Positions 1 to 5,538 of a stretch of DNA of 5,538 nt are shown one piece after another (position 1 is the stretch's first letter; each line of letters starts with the position of its first letter). The translations under genes and the position numbers were made by a program. The notes below the pieces were generated by a model. That model was not told the origin of the DNA. It worked only from the letters and a program-made list of their open reading frames with translations, and did not search any database. This DNA comes from Dehalococcoidia bacterium (GTDB lineage Bacteria > Chloroflexota > Dehalococcoidia > Dehalococcoidales > W498), in the NCBI GenBank assembly GCA_030608125.1, contig JAUWEU010000055.1, positions 1 to 5,538 of the forward strand, written 5' to 3'.

Positions 1-327
1 TTGGTGGTTATCCACATTGAGGCGCCGGATGAGGCTGGTCATGCCGGCTCCATTGATGATAAAATAGAGGCTATCCAGAGGGTGGATGCAGAGGTGTTAA
101 GCCAACTCCGTAATTGGCGACCTAAGACTCTTCGGATGCTAATTATGCCTGACCACCCAACACCGATTAAGATTCAGACTCATACTGATGAACCAGTTCC
201 TTTTCTGCTATGGGGAGCAGGATTTACCGCTAACGGAGCCAGTAGATTCACCGAGGCTGAAGCAAAAAGCACTGGCTTGTTTATTGAACAAGGGTGTAAT
301 ATTATGGGTAGGCTGATAGAGGATTAG
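1..327 (+). CDS. apgM: ApgM-type phosphoglycerate mutase family metalloenzyme, C-terminal part (possible homoserine kinase)
   Basis: Partial gene: the frame is open to the left edge, so the TTG at base 1 is not a credible start; only 108 codons of a family usually near 400 residues are visible. The fragment is the end of an alkaline-phosphatase-superfamily metalloenzyme. Visible residues 9-14 (PDEAGH) and 50-54 (PDHPT) plus His61 match the metal ligands known from cofactor-independent phosphoglycerate mutases: Asp10, His14 and His61 for one metal, Asp51 and His52 for the other. The DHPTP form is typical of the archaeal-type ApgM branch, not of GpmI. The catalytic Ser and the N-terminal Asp ligand lie outside the window. 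ApgM converts 3- to 2-phosphoglycerate in cytosolic glycolysis, but a sister clade (TIGR02535) is proposed to be homoserine kinase and tends to sit beside threonine-pathway genes, as here beside aspartate kinase. Family assignment is firm; the substrate is undecided. Confidence 0.88.
   Translation: MVVIHIEAPDEAGHAGSIDDKIEAIQRVDAEVLSQLRNWRPKTLRMLIMPDHPTPIKIQTHTDEPVPFLLWGAGFTANGASRFTEAEAKSTGLFIEQGCNIMGRLIED
318..323 (+). promoter_or_regulatory. Ribosome binding site of lysC
   Basis: AGAGGA lies six bases before the ATG at 330 and overlaps the end of the upstream reading frame. It supports ATG 330 as the start of aspartate kinase. With only two bases between the stop and start codons, translation of the two genes is probably coupled. 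Confidence 0.7.
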
Positions 328-329
328 AT

Positions 330-1550
330 ATGGCGCTAATTGTGCAAAAGTATGGTGGTTCGTCGGTGGTGGATGCTGAGCGGATAAAGAGTGTGGCTCA
401 GCACATAGTCCAGACGAAGGATAAGGGTAGTCAGGTGGTGGTAGTGGTATCGGCTATGGGAAATACCACTGACGAGCTAATTAAGCTGGCTCGTCAGGTT
501 TCTAGGCAGCCTGACAGGAGGGAGCTTGACCTTTTGCTCTCCACTGGTGAGATTGTTTCTAGCACCTTGCTGGCAATGGCGCTCAAGAGTATGGGTTATG
601 AGGCAATTAGCCTCACCGGTGCCCAGGCAGGGATTAGGACTGATGCTACCTACAGCCGGGCTCGGATTCAGAGAATTGAATCTAGACGAGTGGTTAAGGA
701 GCTGGAGAAGGGGAATATTGTCATTGTGGCTGGTTTTCAGGGGATTACTGAGGAGATGGATATAACTACCCTGGGGAGGGGTGGCTCTGATACCACGGCA
801 GTGGCTCTGGCGGCTAGCCTGGGGGCAGAGATATGCCAGATATATACTGATGTTGACGGTGTTTATACCGCTGACCCCAGTCTTATCCCTGAAGCTCAAC
901 AGCTATCTGAGATTGGCTATGAGGAGATGCTGGAGCTGGCAAGCTATGGGGCTAGGGTGGTGCACCCCCGGGCGGTTGAGCTGGGGGAGCTATTTAATAT
1001 CCCTATTCTGGTAGCCTCCAGCTTCAATGATAGTCCGGGTACATTAATTCACGGAGGGGTGTCTATGGAAGTGCGAAACAAAGTAAGGAGTATAGCTCAC
1101 GACCTTGATGTGGCTAAGATAACGGTGGTTGGTGTTCCTGACCATCCCGGCATTGCCGCATCTATCTTTCAGCCTCTATCCCAGGCAGATATTAGTATAG
1201 ATACCATTGTTCAGAACGCCAGTATTGATAATATTACTGATTTAACCTTTACCGTGGCCGAAAGCCAGTTGGCGAGGGCAATGGAGGTAGTAAAACCTAT
1301 AGCCGAGTCAATTGGAGCCAGGGAGTGCGTTAGTGATTCCAAGCTGGGCAAGGTTAGTATTATCGGCACCGGGATGCAGAATACCCCTGGCTACGCAGCT
1401 AGGATGTTTGAGGTGTTCAGTGAACAGGGCATTAATATCCAGCTAATTACTACCTCGGAGATAAGGATAACCTGTATCATTGATGAGGCTAGGGTTGAGG
1501 GTGCAGTTCGTGCCTTACATCGTGCGTTTGAGTTAGAAATAGCCGAATAG
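330..1550 (+). CDS. lysC: Aspartate kinase (LysC type, two ACT domains)
   Basis: Cytosolic aspartate kinase (EC 2.7.2.4): L-aspartate + ATP gives 4-phospho-L-aspartate, the first step to lysine, threonine and methionine. The 406 residues match the single-function enzymes of Bacillus and Corynebacterium (about 400-420), with no fused homoserine dehydrogenase. The kinase domain spans about 1-240: KYGGSS at 7-12, the STGE substrate loop at 71-74, GRGGSD at 149-154 and the YTDVDGVYTADP nucleotide region at 172-183. Two ACT domains follow: about 263-330 (GVPDHPG at 268-274) and about 341-404 (TSEIRI at 375-380). This tail resembles enzymes with concerted lysine plus threonine inhibition, so similar feedback is likely but inferred. 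The start is fixed by KYGGSS close behind it and by an AGAGGA six bases upstream. It lies two bases after the apgM-like gene and 18 before the TPR gene. An internal start at 1065 may yield a separate beta subunit. Confidence 0.97.
   Translation: MALIVQKYGGSSVVDAERIKSVAQHIVQTKDKGSQVVVVVSAMGNTTDELIKLARQVSRQPDRRELDLLLSTGEIVSSTLLAMALKSMGYEAISLTGAQAGIRTDATYSRARIQRIESRRVVKELEKGNIVIVAGFQGITEEMDITTLGRGGSDTTAVALAASLGAEICQIYTDVDGVYTADPSLIPEAQQLSEIGYEEMLELASYGARVVHPRAVELGELFNIPILVASSFNDSPGTLIHGGVSMEVRNKVRSIAHDLDVAKITVVGVPDHPGIAASIFQPLSQADISIDTIVQNASIDNITDLTFTVAESQLARAMEVVKPIAESIGARECVSDSKLGKVSIIGTGMQNTPGYAARMFEVFSEQGINIQLITTSEIRITCIIDEARVEGAVRALHRAFELEIAE
1053..1057 (+). promoter_or_regulatory. Internal Shine-Dalgarno inside lysC
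   Basis: GGAGG, continuing into a G run to 1059, sits seven bases before an ATG at 1065 that is in frame with lysC (codon 246). Strength and spacing are as good as those of the real gene starts in this window. Its position, in the linker between the kinase and ACT domains, is where the internal beta-subunit start lies in Bacillus and Corynebacterium lysC. Confidence 0.6.
1065..1550 (+). CDS. lysC: Predicted beta subunit of aspartate kinase from an in-frame internal start
   Basis: Nested, same-frame product of 161 residues, identical to residues 246-406 of the full-length protein. It would hold both ACT domains and no kinase domain. In alpha2beta2 aspartokinases of Bacillus, Corynebacterium and Thermus, such a regulatory chain of roughly 160-170 residues is translated from within the alpha gene, and it pairs with the alpha chain's ACT region to form the effector sites. 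Support here is the GGAGG seven bases upstream, the ATG at the expected domain boundary (the chain starts MEVRNK, about 18 residues before the first ACT strand), and the matching length. No expression evidence exists, and G-rich runs can occur by chance through Gly-Gly codons, as at residues 242-243 here. Confidence 0.55.
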   Translation: MEVRNKVRSIAHDLDVAKITVVGVPDHPGIAASIFQPLSQADISIDTIVQNASIDNITDLTFTVAESQLARAMEVVKPIAESIGARECVSDSKLGKVSIIGTGMQNTPGYAARMFEVFSEQGINIQLITTSEIRITCIIDEARVEGAVRALHRAFELEIAE

Positions 1551-1556
1551 ACTGGC

Positions 1557-1562
1557 AGGAGG
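1557..1562 (+). promoter_or_regulatory. Ribosome binding site of the TPR gene
   Basis: AGGAGG, continuing as TG, is a near-perfect complement of the 16S rRNA tail and sits six bases before ATG 1569. It is the strongest site in the window and fixes the start of the TPR gene. Confidence 0.85.
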
Positions 1563-1568
1563 TGGAAG

Positions 1569-2384
1569 ATGGCATATCAGGAAGAGGAGCAGGTAAGACT
1601 AAGACGCCAGCGCAGTAAACAGGCAATAGCCTTAGCCTTGCAGGGACAGTGGCGGGAGGCGGTGGTGGTCAATAAGAATATAATAGACAGCTTCCCTAAT
1701 GATGTTGATGCCTATAATCGGTTGGGTAGAGCCTATATGGAGCTGGGGGAGTATTCCCGGGCGAGAGAAGCCTATAGCCGAGCTAAAGAACTTGACCCTT
1801 ATAATACCATTGCCAGAAAGAACCTTCACCGTTTAGCCTATTTAGGGGAGGCAGCGACCAGCTCACAGGGTGATTCTCATAAGGCTGAACCGCAGCATTT
1901 TATTGAGGAAATAGGCAAGGCAGGGGTAGTTACTCTTTATCATCTGGCACCACGGGAGACACTGGTCAGAATGAGTGCTGGTGATAAAGTAAATTTGAGG
2001 ATAGCCGGGGCTAGTTTAATAGTGGAAAATGGGCGTGGGGAGTATTTAGGGCAAGTCGAGCCCAAGCATGGGCAGCGACTTATTAAATTAATGGAGGGGG
2101 GCAATCAGTATACAGCGGCTATCGTCATCTCAGCCGAAGACAGGGTGACTGTCATTATTAGAGAGGTATATCAGGCGCCCAGTCAAGCCGGACGACTTTC
2201 CTTCCCTTCAAAGCATTTGGAGGGTCTTCGGTCTTATATTGGTGATAGAATATTTAGGCGTGAGTTAGAGTATGAGCAGGAGTTAGTGGAAGAGCCAGGC
2301 TATACCATAATAGGTGAGGGGAGCCCAGAATTATTGCCCGAGGAGTTTCTTGACATTGATGATAAGGTTGATAATGAGGAGTAG
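1569..2384 (+). CDS. TPR-repeat protein with beta-rich (possibly HIRAN-like) middle domain
   Basis: A 271-residue protein of unknown function. Residues about 13-46 and 47-80 form two tetratricopeptide repeats; the second is clear (LGRAYMELGEY at 52-62, then a helix ending in ELDPYN at 74-79). A charged, low-complexity linker follows (about 94-112). Residues about 116-203 look like alternating strands and one helix: AGDKVNLRI at 137-145, then ENGRGEYLGQVEPKHGQRLI at 153-172 and a strand after it. This order resembles the HIRAN fold, known in DNA-processing proteins, but the usual EPxNxxDxxAI core is not evident, so this is only a suggestion. The C-terminus is acidic (from about 232, ending DIDDKVDNEE). 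No signal peptide or membrane segment is seen, so it is probably cytosolic. TPRs normally bind other proteins. It lies 18 bases after lysC and 15 before gyrA in the same direction. The CDS call is firm; the role is open. Confidence 0.9.
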   Translation: MAYQEEEQVRLRRQRSKQAIALALQGQWREAVVVNKNIIDSFPNDVDAYNRLGRAYMELGEYSRAREAYSRAKELDPYNTIARKNLHRLAYLGEAATSSQGDSHKAEPQHFIEEIGKAGVVTLYHLAPRETLVRMSAGDKVNLRIAGASLIVENGRGEYLGQVEPKHGQRLIKLMEGGNQYTAAIVISAEDRVTVIIREVYQAPSQAGRLSFPSKHLEGLRSYIGDRIFRRELEYEQELVEEPGYTIIGEGSPELLPEEFLDIDDKVDNEE

Positions 2385-2388
2385 GGGG
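2383..2388 (+). promoter_or_regulatory. Weak candidate ribosome binding site of gyrA
   Basis: AGGGGG lies 11 bases before ATG 2400, farther than usual; a better GAGGAG at 2376-2381 is 18 bases away and inside the TPR gene. Neither is ideal. Ribosomes finishing the TPR gene may re-start on gyrA (translational coupling). The start itself is secured by homology, since [17 protein letters not shown] begins at residue 12, as expected for GyrA. Confidence 0.35.
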
Positions 2389-2399
2389 TTCAATCAAAT

Positions 2400-4838
2400 A
2401 TGGTTTTGGGAAATGTAAAATCAGTAAATATAGAAGATGAGATGAGAAGCTCTTACCTGGACTATGCGATGAGTGTCATCGTTTCCCGTGCCTTACCTGA
2501 TGTCCGGGATGGATTAAAGCCAGTACACCGTCGTATCCTTTATGCTATGGATGGGCTGGGGTTAAATCATACCAGTCCCCATAAGAAGAGCGCTCGTATT
2601 GTTGGTGAGGTGTTGGGTAAATACCATCCTCATGGTGATGCCTCTGTTTATGAGGCGATGGTGCGCATGGCACAGGATTTCTCTATGCGATATGTCTTAA
2701 TTGACGGGCAGGGCAATTTTGGCAGTATGGATAATGACCCCCCAGCCGCTATGCGTTATACTGAGGCACGCCTAGCTCCCGTTTCTGAGCAGATGCTAGT
2801 TGACATTGATAAGGATACCGTCGACTTTATGCCCAACTTTGACGATAGCCTTAAGGAACCTTTGGTTCTACCCACCCGGTTACCTAATTTACTGGTTAAT
2901 GGCGGCTCTGGGATTGCAGTGGGGATGGCTACCAATATTCCCCCTCATAATCTAGGGGAGGTGTGTGATGCCATCTCTTATCTCATTGATAATCCTGAAG
3001 CCACAATTGATGACCTTACCCAATTTATTAAGGGACCCGATTTTCCTACCGCTGGCATCATCCTCGGACAGGAGGGGATTAAGAGCGCCTATGCTACTGG
3101 GCATGGCAAGGTAGTAGTTCGGGCTAAGGCTTATCTTGGAGACATTCCCGGGTCTGGACGTCGTCAAATAGTGGTTACTGAGCTTCCTTATCTGACGAAT
3201 AAGGCAGCCCTGGTGGAGAGAATAGCTGAGCTGGTCAAGGATAAGAGGATTGGGGGCATCAGTGAACTGCGTGATGAGTCAGACCGCCAGGGTATGCGTA
3301 TTGTCATTGAGCTAAGGAGAGAAGCTCAACCGCAGCGGGTGTTGAACAACCTGTATAAATATACCTCAATGCAGTCAGCCTTCTTCGTTAACATGCTGGC
3401 TTTAGTTGATGGTCAGCCCCGAGTAATTAGCCTTAAAGAGGCGCTTCAGTATTATATAGATTTCCGCAGTGAGGTTATCACCCGGCGCTCTCGGTTTGAG
3501 CTGAAAGAGGCTAAGGCAAGGGCTCACATCCTGGAAGGGCTTCAAATCGCTTTAGACCATATAGACAGGGTGATTGCTACTATCCGAAAATCAGAAACTG
3601 CCGAGATAGCTCGCCAGAACCTTATGGCTGGCTTTGGCTTATCCCAGATTCAGGCACAAGCCATTCTTGATATGCAGTTACGCCGGTTGGCTAACCTAGA
3701 ACGGCGCCGGATAGTTGATGAGTATGCCGAGGTAGTTAAAAAAGTTGCCTATCTAGAAGACCTTCTGGCTAACCCCAGAAGAATACTTCTCCTGATAAAG
3801 GAAGAGGTGGAGGAACTGAAGACTAAATATGGCGACCCACGGCGGACCCAGATAAGTGAGGAAGAGGTGGTGGAATTTCGGGAGGAAGACCTTATTCCCC
3901 ACCAAAGAGTGGCGGTAACTCTCAGTGATAGGGGATTTATCAAGAGGGTACCCTCTCGTGCTTACACGCCACAACATCGTGGTGGTAAGGGTATTATCGG
4001 TATGGTAACCAGGGAAGAAGATGCGGTAAGGCTCATGGCGGTGGCTGATACCCATGATAACCTGCTCTTCTTCACCAACCGGGGCAAGGTTTTTCGTCTT
4101 AAGTGCTATGAAATCCCACCTGATAGCTCCCGCACGGCTAAAGGGATAGCGGTAATTAATCTCTTCCCTGTTGCTGATGGGGAGACAGTTACGGCTATGG
4201 TAGCCCTGGCTGATTTTAAGCCAGGTGCCTATCTATTGATGGCTACACGCTGTGGCGAGATAAAAAAGACGGCTATAGACAGCTTTACCGCAGTGCGGAG
4301 TAGCGGACTTATTGCCATATATTTAGAACCAGGGGACGAGCTGGTGGCAGCACGTTTAGCTACTGACCAGGACGATGTCATATTAGTAACTCAGAAAGGG
4401 CAGGCAATTAGGTTCGCTGTTTCCGAGTTAAGAGCTACTTCCCGAACCAGTGGCGGGGTGCGTGGTATCCGCTTGGCACCTGATGACCAGGTGGTTAGTA
4501 TGGATGTTGTCTTTCCTGATGCTTTCCTTTTAGTAATTACTACCGGGGGGTTCGGCAAGCTCACTCCGGTTGGCGATTATCCCCAGCAACACCGTGCCGG
4601 TAGCGGGGTCAGGACTTTCAACCTGGTTGGGAAAACAGGAAACTTGGCTGCTGCCAGACTGGTTTCTCTGGCTCAACAGCTAATGATTATATCGGCTGAT
4701 GGGATTGTCATCCACACCCCGGTTAAGGAGAAAGACCTGAGACAGGGTATTACCATCCAGGGCAGGAGCACCCAGGGGGTGAGGCTGATGAGGCTTAGAC
4801 ATGGTGACAAGGTAGTGGCTATCGCTTGCTTTGACTGA
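2400..4838 (+). CDS. gyrA: DNA gyrase subunit A
   Basis: The breakage-reunion subunit of DNA gyrase (A2B2 with GyrB), which adds negative supercoils using ATP bound by GyrB and acts on the chromosome. The 812 residues are complete. The N-terminal region shows [11 protein letters not shown] at 18-28 and [20 protein letters not shown] at 31-50. The winged-helix catalytic region has HPHGD at 76-80 and [10 protein letters not shown] at 116-125, with Tyr120 as the DNA-linking tyrosine and Arg119 beside it. The coiled-coil/C-gate region runs to about 490. The C-terminal beta-pinwheel begins near 500 and carries the GyrA box QHRGGKG at 525-531, which marks gyrase rather than topoisomerase IV ParC; six blade-like repeats can be followed to the end, with no long acidic tail. 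The quinolone pocket has Ala81 and Glu85 where E. coli has Ser83 and Asp87. It lies 15 bases after the TPR gene, and its 3' end overlaps the opposing radical SAM gene by 20 bases. No gyrB is in the window. Confidence 0.98.
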   Translation: MVLGNVKSVNIEDEMRSSYLDYAMSVIVSRALPDVRDGLKPVHRRILYAMDGLGLNHTSPHKKSARIVGEVLGKYHPHGDASVYEAMVRMAQDFSMRYVLIDGQGNFGSMDNDPPAAMRYTEARLAPVSEQMLVDIDKDTVDFMPNFDDSLKEPLVLPTRLPNLLVNGGSGIAVGMATNIPPHNLGEVCDAISYLIDNPEATIDDLTQFIKGPDFPTAGIILGQEGIKSAYATGHGKVVVRAKAYLGDIPGSGRRQIVVTELPYLTNKAALVERIAELVKDKRIGGISELRDESDRQGMRIVIELRREAQPQRVLNNLYKYTSMQSAFFVNMLALVDGQPRVISLKEALQYYIDFRSEVITRRSRFELKEAKARAHILEGLQIALDHIDRVIATIRKSETAEIARQNLMAGFGLSQIQAQAILDMQLRRLANLERRRIVDEYAEVVKKVAYLEDLLANPRRILLLIKEEVEELKTKYGDPRRTQISEEEVVEFREEDLIPHQRVAVTLSDRGFIKRVPSRAYTPQHRGGKGIIGMVTREEDAVRLMAVADTHDNLLFFTNRGKVFRLKCYEIPPDSSRTAKGIAVINLFPVADGETVTAMVALADFKPGAYLLMATRCGEIKKTAIDSFTAVRSSGLIAIYLEPGDELVAARLATDQDDVILVTQKGQAIRFAVSELRATSRTSGGVRGIRLAPDDQVVSMDVVFPDAFLLVITTGGFGKLTPVGDYPQQHRAGSGVRTFNLVGKTGNLAAARLVSLAQQLMIISADGIVIHTPVKEKDLRQGITIQGRSTQGVRLMRLRHGDKVVAIACFD
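2631..2654 (+). other. Quinolone-resistance-determining segment of gyrA with Ala at the Ser83 position
   Basis: Codons for residues 78-85 (HGDASVYE). Aligned on the invariant HPHGD, Ala81 (GCC at 2640-2642) takes the place of E. coli Ser83, and Glu85 (GAG at 2652-2654) that of Asp87. Glu at the second site is normal in many bacteria. Ala at the first removes the hydroxyl that holds the water-metal bridge to fluoroquinolones, as in mycobacterial GyrA. Confidence 0.85.
3972..3992 (+). other. GyrA box in the C-terminal domain
   Basis: Codons for QHRGGKG, residues 525-531, in the first blade of the pinwheel. In gyrases this motif is required to wrap DNA and introduce negative supercoils. His replaces the common Arg at the second position, which varies among bacteria; the core RGGKG is intact, so normal wrapping is expected. 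Confidence 0.85.
4819..4838. other. Tail-to-tail overlap of gyrA and the radical SAM gene
   Basis: The last 20 bases of gyrA (through TGA at 4836-4838) are also the last codons of the minus-strand gene (through its TAG, complement of 4819-4821). Both stops are clear, so the transcripts must be complementary at least here. Confidence 0.88.
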
Positions 4839-5538
4839 GCCCCTGATACTTTTGCTGGCACTGGGGTTGCCAGCGCTCTAGTCCACAGGCATTACAAGCT
4901 TGGTAATGGCAGTCAGGGGTTTCCCTATCTTCCAGGGCACGCTGATATTCTCGCTTTAGGAAATCTATGGTTACTCCCACATCAATATGAGCCCAGGGTA
5001 GAAGCTCGTCTAAAGGACGCTCCCGCTGGGCATAGAAGCTGGGCTGAAGCCCAGCTTCATCAAAGGCGCGAAGCCAATTTTCATAATTAAAGTGCTCACC
5101 CCAGGCGTCAAAGGTGCAGCCTAGTTGCCAGGCACGATAGATAACCTTACCTAATCGTCTATCGCCTCGTGACAATGCTGCCTCAAGCAGGCTGACCTTA
5201 GGCTCTTGCCATGATAGCCTGACCCCTTTTTGGCGTAATCCTAGCTTTAGAATTTCATGCTTAGCCTTTAGCTGCTGCTCACTTTCCTGGGCTACCCACT
5301 GGAAGGGTGTATGTGGCTTAGGCACAAAGGTTGATAGGCTAATTCTTAGTTGAGGTCTTTTCCCTTTAGCCTTCCTGCCTAGTGAGCGAATTCTAGTTAC
5401 TAGCTGGATAATCCCCTCTATATCATTAGTGGTTTCGGTGGGTAAACCAATCATGAAGTATAGCTTAAGGCTTGTCCAGCCGCTGTCAAAGGCAGCGGCA
5501 GCAGTTTTTAAGATTTCATCTTCAGGGATGTTCTTATT
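4819..5538 (-). CDS. B12-binding-type radical SAM protein, TIGR03960-like, C-terminal part
   Basis: Partial gene read leftwards; the frame is open to the right edge. The Met at 5454-5452 is internal: 28 further in-frame codons precede it, ending SLKLYF just before MIGLPTET, a typical late strand and loop of the radical SAM barrel. Visible residues 69-81 ([13 protein letters not shown]) are also characteristic. The later part ([10 protein letters not shown], then HIDVGV, then a REYQRAL helix) matches the C-terminal region of TIGR03960 proteins, which usually carry an N-terminal cobalamin-binding domain and a CxxxCxxC iron-sulfur motif; both would lie beyond the window. Near the end, Cys210, Cys215 and Cys218 (CX4CX2C), with Cys227 nine residues on, could bind a metal or cluster. 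The reaction of this family is not established to my knowledge. It is convergent with gyrA, and its last codons and TAG stop lie within the gyrA 3' end. Family assignment is good; function is unknown. Confidence 0.87.
   Translation of the reverse strand, partial: NKNIPEDEILKTAAAAFDSGWTSLKLYFMIGLPTETTNDIEGIIQLVTRIRSLGRKAKGKRPQLRISLSTFVPKPHTPFQWVAQESEQQLKAKHEILKLGLRQKGVRLSWQEPKVSLLEAALSRGDRRLGKVIYRAWQLGCTFDAWGEHFNYENWLRAFDEAGLQPSFYAQRERPLDELLPWAHIDVGVTIDFLKREYQRALEDRETPDCHYQACNACGLERWQPQCQQKYQGLSQSKR
4854..4874. repeat. Inverted repeat 16 bases after gyrA (hairpin, possible non-canonical terminator)
   Basis: Perfect 7-bp arms, GCTGGCA (4854-4860) and TGCCAGC (4868-4874), around a 7-base loop. 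The position suits the 3' end of the gyrA message, but no T run follows on either strand, so it is not a standard intrinsic terminator. It lies inside the coding sequence of the radical SAM gene. Confidence 0.4.
5035..5058. repeat. Perfect 10-bp inverted repeat inside the radical SAM gene
   Basis: Arms GAAGCTGGGC (5035-5044) and GCCCAGCTTC (5049-5058) flank a 4-base loop TGAA. This is the strongest hairpin I found in the window. No T run follows on either strand. It encodes EAGLQPSF of an ordinary part of the protein, so it may be coincidence of codon choice or a structural RNA element on either transcript. Confidence 0.6.

Noticed and set aside
1..3. TTG at base 1 as the start of a short gene
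   Set aside because: The visible protein begins in the middle of a known metalloenzyme fold and lacks the N-terminal catalytic half, so the gene clearly continues beyond the left edge.
477..899. 140-codon open frame on the minus strand inside lysC
   Set aside because: It lies wholly antisense to well-conserved kinase motifs, its translation has no recognisable domain, and its composition looks like a reverse-frame shadow.
2350..2375. TTGACA at 2350-2355 with GATAAT at 2370-2375 as a possible gyrA promoter
   Set aside because: The spacer is only 14 bases, too short for a standard sigma-70 promoter. The TTGACATTGAT string recurs at 2800-2810 within gyrA because both encode an Asp-Ile-Asp stretch, so it is likely codon-driven.
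3749..4055. Two overlapping minus-strand open frames inside gyrA
   Set aside because: Both are antisense to the gyrA linker and pinwheel coding sequence and low in recognisable structure; shadows of a conserved gene.
4854..4874. Bidirectional intrinsic terminator between gyrA and the radical SAM gene
   Set aside because: The stem is good, but no T run follows it on either strand; the T run at 4850-4853 precedes the stem on the plus strand. Kept only as a hairpin.
5452..5454. Met at 5454 (minus strand) as the start of the radical SAM gene
   Set aside because: The frame stays open for 28 more codons to the window edge, and those codons fit the family (SLKLYF just before MIGLPTET), so this Met is internal.
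1..5538. Mobile elements, CRISPR, phage genes, toxin-antitoxin or defence systems
   Set aside because: All sequence is accounted for by five housekeeping-type genes with no direct repeats, integrase or transposase motifs, or spacer-repeat pattern.

Overview
The window looks like chromosomal housekeeping DNA from a free-living bacterium, most likely of the Chloroflexota and within it Dehalococcoidia-like. That placement is an inference from overall protein character, from the presence of an archaeal-type (ApgM) metalloenzyme in a bacterial genome, and from a roughly balanced base composition judged by eye. No rRNA or marker tree was available to test it. Coding density is essentially complete, with no gap over 20 bases between genes. 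I see no tRNA, rRNA, CRISPR array, insertion sequence or phage-like gene.

Layout on the plus strand: (1) the last 108 codons of an ApgM-type phosphoglycerate mutase family metalloenzyme (1-327); (2) a complete aspartate kinase of the LysC type with two ACT domains (330-1550); (3) a 271-residue protein with two TPR repeats, a beta-rich middle domain and an acidic tail (1569-2384); (4) a complete DNA gyrase subunit A (2400-4838). Gaps of 2, 18 and 15 bases and no visible terminator suggest one transcription unit. On the minus strand, the C-terminal 239 residues of a TIGR03960-like radical SAM protein (4819-5538) converge on gyrA and overlap its 3' end by 20 bases.

Working together: aspartate kinase opens the pathway from aspartate to lysine, threonine and methionine. 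The ApgM-like gene directly before it may be a true glycolytic mutase or the proposed alternative homoserine kinase of the same superfamily, which would put two steps of threonine synthesis side by side. The TPR protein and gyrase follow in the same direction, so an amino-acid pathway and DNA supercoiling may share a message.

The best-supported unusual signal is inside lysC: a strong Shine-Dalgarno sequence seven bases before an in-frame ATG, placed where the separately translated beta (regulatory) subunit starts in alpha2beta2 aspartokinases. Other points worth checking are an alanine at the main quinolone-contact position of GyrA, a possible HIRAN-like domain in the TPR protein, and hairpins in the convergent gyrA/radical SAM region. 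I did not find evidence for a wholly new system here.
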